Shown here one piece after another: positions 15,914 through 20,739 of a stretch of DNA of 20,739 nt. A program made the position numbers and the translations under genes. The DNA is taken from positions 1-20,739 of the forward strand of contig JBOFGK010000027.1 of NCBI GenBank assembly GCA_051649085.1, in the 5' to 3' direction. A model generated the notes under the pieces. That model did no database searches. It was not told the DNA's origin and saw only the letters and a program-made list of their open reading frames with translations. How positions within the stretch are numbered: the stretch's first letter is position 1; each line of letters starts with the position of its first letter. Source of the stretch: JBOFGK01 sp051649085. Lineage in GTDB: Bacteria; Bacillota_I; Bacilli_A; UBA3375.

Positions 15914-17181
15914 TCAAAAAAGATTTTTTCAGTAAAGAGGATATTGAGCAAAATGAACATTTATTCAAACATTTATTTGATAATGAAAATAACTTACGAA
16001 TTATTGTAGATAAACAATTCGAAATAGTTGCATTTAATCAAATTTTAACGGCAATTATTAATAAAGCACTAAATCCAAAACTAGAACTTATTTGGAAATT
16101 TGCATCAAAACGTTACTTTCGTGATTATATTGCGGTGATTATAAGTAAAATACCACTGATTGATTTTTTAGATGCATTAAATTTGTCGATTGCTGATTTA
16201 GAACCACATTATCAATATACGCATCAAGCAAGGCACGTTGATTGGGAAACTAGCCTTGCTCCAACCAACTATATATCAATTTTTTCAAGTGATTATCAAT
16301 TTATGCGTGGAAATTACTTATATGTTTATACAAAAGAGCAAATTTTATATACGATTCATCTTACATTAAATCGACCACTTATGATTTATAATTTAAAAAT
16401 ACCAACAAATACTGAAGTTTATCTTGGACTTCAAGGGAAGCTAAAAGTGAAGATAAAGCAGCACGATAAGTTTATCATTACAGCAAGACAAAAATTATTA
16501 TTTTGGCGTAAAAAAATTGTGAAAAAAAAACAAATTTTGTATGCTCAAAATGGCGATTTAAAACCACAAAAATTGATTGTTGTTTGTCCATATAAACAAA
16601 TTGCTCACTCAGCAACCCCATTAACAATCATTGAATATAAGAAGTTGAGACAATTTAAAAACACTCAAATTATTAGTTTAATTGATAAATATGATACATA
16701 TGGCTTATATGACGATTCGGATAATTTTATTTTTGAAGAGTATGTAAAATTTATCGAAGAAAAACGTAACAAATACCAATTAACCAATCAAGATATTATA
16801 TTTGTTGGTTTTTCCAAAGGGGGAAGCATGTGCTTGAATTTCTATAAATTTTTTAAAGATAGTTATTTTGTAGTCGGAACCCCACAACTAAATCAAATAA
16901 CATTTGCAATGAATCATAGCTATGCCCTAAATTATATAAGTAAGCAAAAGTTTGCCGAAACAATTGACTACCTAGTTCATGAACAAATGATTGCAGATTT
17001 CATAAAGCTGCCAAATACTTTTTGTTTTTTTGCTAAAGATGATAAATTATCGAATGCCCGCTTTGTCCCACCTCAAGAATTAACGGTTGCAGCTCCACAT
17101 GAACATGCAGCTCGTGAAATGGATCAACAAATAATTGAATTTATTAGTAAAATTATCGGAGATGACAATGAGAACGATTAA
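15910..17181 (+). CDS. Serine alpha/beta-hydrolase-like capsule protein (copy 2)
   Basis: A 423-residue diverged paralogue of the protein at 1751-3031, alike over its whole length. This includes the unassigned N-terminal region (for example the RDYI segment and the DYQF..GNYLYVYT segment) and the hydrolase half. The nucleophile elbow VGFSKGG has S302, and likely triad partners D378 (AKDD) and H397 (APHEHAA) keep the same 19-residue spacing as in copy 1. Strict retention of these residues amid heavy divergence elsewhere argues for a catalytic role, possibly acylation or de-acylation of the polymer. The start overlaps the CgeB-like gene stop (ATGA). Its 3' end overlaps the following GT2-TagF fusion by 14 bases, so the pair arrangement of copy 1 is kept. 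No secretion signal is seen. Confidence 0.7.
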   Translation: MIKKDFFSKEDIEQNEHLFKHLFDNENNLRIIVDKQFEIVAFNQILTAIINKALNPKLELIWKFASKRYFRDYIAVIISKIPLIDFLDALNLSIADLEPHYQYTHQARHVDWETSLAPTNYISIFSSDYQFMRGNYLYVYTKEQILYTIHLTLNRPLMIYNLKIPTNTEVYLGLQGKLKVKIKQHDKFIITARQKLLFWRKKIVKKKQILYAQNGDLKPQKLIVVCPYKQIAHSATPLTIIEYKKLRQFKNTQIISLIDKYDTYGLYDDSDNFIFEEYVKFIEEKRNKYQLTNQDIIFVGFSKGGSMCLNFYKFFKDSYFVVGTPQLNQITFAMNHSYALNYISKQKFAETIDYLVHEQMIADFIKLPNTFCFFAKDDKLSNARFVPPQELTVAAPHEHAAREMDQQIIEFISKIIGDDNEND

Positions 17182-19597
17182 AAGAGTTATCAATCATGAT
17201 TACAAAATGTATTATTTATTTTTAAAAGCAAAATTGGCAAGCAAAGAAGAGTGGAATAGTTTTGTAATTATTACGTCAACATATAATTGTGCAGAATATT
17301 TACCAAAATTTTTTTATTCGATTTTTTCTAATAACTATCCACTTGAATTAATCAAAATTATCATAGTAAACGATGGAAGTATGGATACAACGGAAAAAGT
17401 AATTGGTAATTGGCAACGAAAATACTCACAAAACATTGTCTACTTAAAACAAGCAAACCAAGGTCAAGCAAGTGCTAGAAATTTAGGTTTAGAATATTGG
17501 AGATTAAATATAAAACAAGAGATTGCAAATGAATTTATTACATTTATTGATAGTGACGATTTTGTTGGGGAAAATTATTTCGCTGAAGTAAATAAGTCAA
17601 TAAATCACTATACAGATGTCAATGTTTTTACGACACGTTGGAAATTTTTTTTCGAAACTGATTCAACTTCAAATTATAACCATCCACTTGATTATCGATT
17701 TCGCAATCGTTTAAACTATACAAAGAAAAATTTATTAGAAAATTCGACATATTTTGTACTTTCAATGTCTTCAACGTTTTTTCGTGCTTCAAAACTGCTC
17801 ATGAAGTTCGGAAAAGGGAATACTGAAATGGAAGGGTTAAAAGTTAGGGAAATTAAACCACAATTTGAAGATGCTTTTTTTGTCAATGAATTTTTACTTA
17901 GAACTGGAAATTATAATTGTGTATTCATTAATTCAACCGATTATTATTATGTACGTAGAAAAAATGCTAATTCAACATTAAACCTAGCTAGAAACCAAAC
18001 AAGTAAATATACAAGCTTACTGCAAAATGGCTATTTGCAGTTATTACAAGAATTTGCAAGCCGAGGTTCAATTCCTGATTTTATTCAACAACTAGTACTT
18101 TATGATTTAAGTTGGAATATTAAAGAATTTACTGAGTATGCAATTACTTTGACAGAGCTTCAACTAGAACAACGTTCTAAAGCTTTTGCTGAAATCTTTA
18201 GATTGATTTCACTTGCTAATTTACGAAAAAGCGCAAACTATTTATGGAATTATTATCAAATAGGTTTAGAAGCACGTTATTATTTAACGGCAACTGAAGA
18301 TTTGGGAACTGATTTACTTTTGGGTGCTTTATATGAAAATTTTCACTTCGAAGATCAAACGCAATATTTATTTCATACAGCACAAACTGATTTTGAAGTA
18401 TTTGTAAATAATCGACCACAAAAAGATTTATTTGTAATAGATGAGGAATTAAATGGTACTTTTTTTGTTAAGCGAATCTTATTTACAGTACCAATGGAAT
18501 CAAAGGTACATGTGAAAATTGGAACAAAGAAGTTTTTTCCTAAACGAATTGCTAAACGAAATAAAGTTAAACTAAAATTAACAAGTGTCCTACTCTTCTT
18601 TGATCGGATAGCTAAAGCTGATGATAATGCCGAAGTACTCTACTTAGAAATGGCCAAAAAATATCCGAATTCATATTTTATAATCGATGAAGATTGTCCG
18701 GATTTTGAACGATTAAGAACTCAAGGTGTTAAAGTAGTTGGCTATGGAACAGCTCAATTTGTTAAACTATATTATCAAGCGGATTTTATCTTTAGTTCTT
18801 CAGTTGATCCAGAAATTGAAAACTTCCAAAAGCTAAGACACAATACAAGTTCGATTAAAGCTCGTTTTATCTTTTTACAACATGGAGTAATTACTGATGA
18901 TCTAAGTAGTTGGTTATGTCGAAAGAAAATTGACAAAATGGTTATTAGTGCTTATCTTGAACAAAAAGTATGCTTAAAAACCTTGCCGTTTATTCAAACC
19001 CAATATTTAGAAACGGGTCTTCCAAGATTTGATCGTTTAGCTAAAACTGTTCAATTGGAGAAAAAGCAAACGAATTATGCCTTGATTCACTTTACGTGGC
19101 GTCAAAAACTCAAAGAAGAAGATTTAGAAAATTCAGAGTATGCACAGGAATTAATACAAGTAATTAATGTAGTTGCTCAAAGTGGATTAACTCCGCTTGT
19201 AATTCTTCACCCACAAGCAAGTAGTTTGAAAAAAATCATTGAAAAGAAAACAGAGTGTTTAGTATACAAAGCACAGGAAATAATCTATCGTGAACAACTT
19301 CTGCAAGCAAAATTATTAATAACGGATTATTCGTCAATCTTTGCAGATATGGTTTATTTGAAAAAACCAGTCATTTTCTTTCAAAGTAATCCACAACAAT
19401 TTTATGCAAATCATTTGTATACACAAGCAATTGATTATAAAGTACAAGCACCTGGAGTGGTTGTTGAATCATTAGGTGAACTTGAAAATAGATTAACACA
19501 AGAGTTAGCAATAGTTGAAGACTTTTTCTTCGAAAATAAAAATGGGATTTCAAACTGTGAAAAACTTATACAAGCACTAAAGTCAATTTATGAATAA
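17168..19597 (+). CDS. Bifunctional GT2 glycosyltransferase / TagF-type glycerophosphotransferase (copy 2)
   Basis: An 809-residue paralogue of the fusion at 3031-5403. The GT2 domain (~32-285) has IIIVNDGSMD and FIDSDD (D128, D130). The glycerophosphotransferase domain (~470-809) has FLQHGVITDD (H572), LHPQ (H681) and DYSSIFAD from D720. The conserved SSSVDPEIEN and GLPRFDRL blocks match copy 1 almost exactly. Relative to copy 1 it carries small insertions in the GT2 domain (around residues 115-122 and 215-225), which may change acceptor or donor choice. The start at 17168 is chosen over 17135 and 17162. It makes the N-terminus (M..IK...HDYKMY) align exactly with copy 1, and CGGAG at 17157-17161 lies six bases upstream. 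It overlaps the preceding hydrolase-like gene by 14 bases. Confidence 0.87.
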   Translation: MRTIKRVINHDYKMYYLFLKAKLASKEEWNSFVIITSTYNCAEYLPKFFYSIFSNNYPLELIKIIIVNDGSMDTTEKVIGNWQRKYSQNIVYLKQANQGQASARNLGLEYWRLNIKQEIANEFITFIDSDDFVGENYFAEVNKSINHYTDVNVFTTRWKFFFETDSTSNYNHPLDYRFRNRLNYTKKNLLENSTYFVLSMSSTFFRASKLLMKFGKGNTEMEGLKVREIKPQFEDAFFVNEFLLRTGNYNCVFINSTDYYYVRRKNANSTLNLARNQTSKYTSLLQNGYLQLLQEFASRGSIPDFIQQLVLYDLSWNIKEFTEYAITLTELQLEQRSKAFAEIFRLISLANLRKSANYLWNYYQIGLEARYYLTATEDLGTDLLLGALYENFHFEDQTQYLFHTAQTDFEVFVNNRPQKDLFVIDEELNGTFFVKRILFTVPMESKVHVKIGTKKFFPKRIAKRNKVKLKLTSVLLFFDRIAKADDNAEVLYLEMAKKYPNSYFIIDEDCPDFERLRTQGVKVVGYGTAQFVKLYYQADFIFSSSVDPEIENFQKLRHNTSSIKARFIFLQHGVITDDLSSWLCRKKIDKMVISAYLEQKVCLKTLPFIQTQYLETGLPRFDRLAKTVQLEKKQTNYALIHFTWRQKLKEEDLENSEYAQELIQVINVVAQSGLTPLVILHPQASSLKKIIEKKTECLVYKAQEIIYREQLLQAKLLITDYSSIFADMVYLKKPVIFFQSNPQQFYANHLYTQAIDYKVQAPGVVVESLGELENRLTQELAIVEDFFFENKNGISNCEKLIQALKSIYE
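17678..17709 (+). repeat. Near-identical DNA block shared by the two GT2-TagF genes (b)
   Basis: Partner of the block at 3532-3563. Another stretch, 4606-4630 against 18800-18824, matches over 25 bases with one mismatch. Such blocks sit within paralogous genes and are best explained by descent from a module duplication under protein-level constraint, not by a mobile repeat. Confidence 0.8.
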
Positions 19598-19631
19598 AAG
19601 CTAAACTAAAAACAATTGCAAATTGAGAGTA

Positions 19632-19662
19632 TTTCCAAAATTAGCTAGAAGTGAGTTATAAT
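19632..19662 (+). promoter_or_regulatory. Likely promoter upstream of galE
   Basis: A perfect TATAAT lies at 19657-19662 in the 114-base gap between the second GT2-TagF gene and galE. The best -35 candidate is TTTCCA (19632-19637) at a long 19-base spacing, so the -35 is weak. Transcription would begin near 19669, leaving a leader of about 40 bases with AAAGGAG at 19701-19707 before the galE ATG. No terminator precedes it. Confidence 0.5.
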
Positions 19663-19711
19663 ATGAGTAGTGAAATTAAGTAAAAGTAATGAGAAAACTA
19701 AAAGGAGTTTG

Positions 19712-20692
19712 ATGAGTAAAAAAATTTTAATAGTAGGTGGAGCGGGGTATATTGGAAGTCACCAAGTTAAAGTTATGTGTGATTTAGGATATTCAATAAC
19801 AGTTTTAGATAATTTAAATACTGGATTTAAACAGGCGGTTGACAAGCGTGCTAAACTAATCATAGGTGATTTAAGAGAGAAAGAACTTGTAAAAAAAATA
19901 TTAATAGATGAAGAGATAGAAGGTGTAATCCATTTTGCAGCTTTGTCACTTGTCGGTGAAAGTGTAAATAAACCACTTGAATATTACAATAATAATGTAT
20001 ATGGAATGCAAATATTATTAGAAGCGATGAGAGAAACAAAAGTTTTAAATATTGTTTTTTCATCAACAGCTGCGGTATATGGTGAGCATGAGATTATGCC
20101 AATTACAGAAGAGTATTCGAAGAATCCAACATCACCTTATGGAGAAACAAAACTTGCAATGGAAAAAATGATTAAATGGGCAAGTGATGTTAGTGATTTA
20201 AACTATATTTCATTAAGGTATTTTAATGTTGCAGGTGCAAGTGATGATGCAAGTATTGGAGAAGCCCACAATCCCGAGACGCATCTAGTACCATTAGTTA
20301 TTCGTGCAGCAATTAATGATACATCAATCAAAGTATTTGGTGATGATTATCCGACTGCAGACGGAACATGTATTCGTGATTACATTCATGTGCTTGATTT
20401 AGTAAATGCACATATTTTAGCAATTGAGTATTTAAGTGAAAATAAACAAAGTCATGCTTTAAATTTAGGATACGGACATGGTTTTTCAGTAAAAGAAATA
20501 ATAACTAGAGTTGAAAAAGTTGTTGGTAAAGAAATAAAAAAAGAATTAGTTGAAAGACGTGCGGGTGATCCAGCAATGCTCGTTGCAGACAATCAAAAAG
20601 CAATTAGTGTTTTAAAATGGGTTCCTGAATACGATGATATTGAAAAAATTGTAAGTTCTGCATATGCTTGGCACAAAAATCAACAATACTAA
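19712..20692 (+). CDS. galE: UDP-glucose 4-epimerase GalE
   Basis: A 326-residue short-chain dehydrogenase/reductase-type epimerase. It interconverts UDP-Glc/UDP-Gal, and in many Gram-positives also UDP-GlcNAc/UDP-GalNAc, with bound NAD in the cytosol. Motifs are the Rossmann GGAGYIGSH near the N-terminus, LDNLNTG, HFAALSLVGESV, the SSTAAVYG catalytic serine/threonine region (S118/T119), the active-site YGETK (Y143, K147), RYFNVAGA and RDYIHVLDL. The length is typical. The start at 19712 is preferred over the in-frame ATG at 19670: AAAGGAG at 19701-19707 sits four bases upstream and the next residues (MSKKILIVGGAG) lead straight into the first strand. It would feed Gal or GalNAc donors to the transferases of the locus. 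It ends 12 bases before the next gene start. Confidence 0.95.
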   Translation: MSKKILIVGGAGYIGSHQVKVMCDLGYSITVLDNLNTGFKQAVDKRAKLIIGDLREKELVKKILIDEEIEGVIHFAALSLVGESVNKPLEYYNNNVYGMQILLEAMRETKVLNIVFSSTAAVYGEHEIMPITEEYSKNPTSPYGETKLAMEKMIKWASDVSDLNYISLRYFNVAGASDDASIGEAHNPETHLVPLVIRAAINDTSIKVFGDDYPTADGTCIRDYIHVLDLVNAHILAIEYLSENKQSHALNLGYGHGFSVKEIITRVEKVVGKEIKKELVERRAGDPAMLVADNQKAISVLKWVPEYDDIEKIVSSAYAWHKNQQY

Positions 20693-20704
20693 GTTGGGAG
20701 TTTG

Positions 20705-20739
20705 ATGAAGGAATCTAGAAATTTATTTTCAAGTTTGAA
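20705..20739 (+). CDS. Start of a further gene, cut by the window end
   Basis: An ATG at 20705 preceded by GGGAG (20696-20700) opens a frame MKESRNLFSSL that stays open to the last base. The ribosome binding site to start context GGAGTTTGATG is identical to that of galE. Eleven residues are too few to name it. A polysaccharide flippase or another transferase would fit the position, but nothing in the visible residues proves it. Confidence 0.6.
   Translation, partial: MKESRNLFSSL

Noticed and set aside
17135..17167. Longer N-terminus for the second GT2-TagF fusion
   Set aside because: Only the ATG at 17168 aligns with the start of copy 1 and has CGGAG at proper spacing.
1751..17181. Accessory Sec (Asp2) secretion system
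   Set aside because: The hydrolase-like proteins recall Asp2 in fold class, but no SecA2, SecY2, Asp1, Asp3, GtfA/GtfB or serine-rich adhesin is present, and the neighbours are polymer-synthesis genes.
19613..19625. Inverted repeat CAATT-GCA-AATTG after the second GT2-TagF gene as a terminator
   Set aside because: Five AT-rich pairs with a three-base loop and no following T-run; too weak. The nearby AGCTAA (19599-19604) and TTAGCT (19641-19646) pair spans a 36-base loop and is also unconvincing.
19670..19711. Longer N-terminus for GalE
   Set aside because: The added residues are polar and not family-like, overlap the probable transcription start region, and lack a ribosome binding site, while AAAGGAG fits the ATG at 19712.
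1034..20066. Several minus-strand frames of 60-80 codons and their like
   Set aside because: All lie opposite convincing + strand genes, lack ribosome binding sites, and encode low-complexity Leu/Ser/Phe/His-rich sequence typical of the reverse strand of AT-rich genes.
1..20739. RNA genes, CRISPR arrays, transposases, attachment sites or riboswitches
   Set aside because: Nothing resembling tRNA or rRNA, spaced short repeats, transposase motifs or a structured leader was seen on either strand; the small gaps leave little room for them.

Overview
The window is a dense, AT-rich (roughly 30% G+C by eye) run of genes, all on the + strand. Strong AGGAG/AAGGGG ribosome binding sites and short or overlapping gene junctions point to a low-G+C Gram-positive of the class Bacilli. 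The genus cannot be read from the sequence. The content is a cell-surface glycopolymer locus, either a capsule or a wall teichoic/teichuronic-type polymer. There are no RNA genes, insertion sequences, CRISPR arrays or clear terminators, and no gene-free stretch exceeds about 135 bases.

Layout. (A) 135-1738: a GT4 glycosyltransferase, then tagD (glycerol-3-phosphate cytidylyltransferase), which supplies CDP-glycerol. (B) 1751-5403: a two-gene module, a serine alpha/beta-hydrolase-like protein followed by a large fusion of a GT2 glycosyltransferase with a TagF-type CDP-glycerol glycerophosphotransferase. (C) 5526-7775: a promoter with an extended -10 box, a stand-alone GT2 glycosyltransferase and a UDP-ManNAc-type nucleotide-sugar dehydrogenase. 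(D) 7783-15913: a 1012-residue double glycosyltransferase (CgeB-like plus GT4), a 638-residue protein joining a second type of hydrolase-like domain to a probable DUF6270-like region, mnaA (UDP-GlcNAc 2-epimerase), a 101-residue coiled-coil protein and a second CgeB-like protein. (E) 15910-19597: a diverged second copy of module B in the same order. (F) 19712-20692: galE behind its own likely promoter, then the first codons of another gene running off the end.

How the genes work together (inference). TagD makes CDP-glycerol. MnaA and the dehydrogenase make UDP-ManNAc and then UDP-ManNAcA. GalE makes UDP-Gal and/or UDP-GalNAc. The glycosyltransferases assemble sugars. The two GT2-TagF fusions, each coupled to its own hydrolase-like partner, would insert glycerol phosphate between sugars. 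The expected product is a glycerol-phosphate-containing heteropolysaccharide, possibly also carrying an acidic ManNAcA residue. No initiating phosphoglycosyl transferase, Wzx/Wzy, TagGH-type exporter or LCP ligase is visible, so the locus must extend beyond the window or rely on genes elsewhere.

The main points of interest are the split duplication of the hydrolase/GT2-TagF module, three proteins sharing a G-x-S-K-G-G nucleophile elbow, and the combination of teichoic-type (CDP-glycerol) and teichuronic-type (ManNAcA) precursor genes in one cluster.
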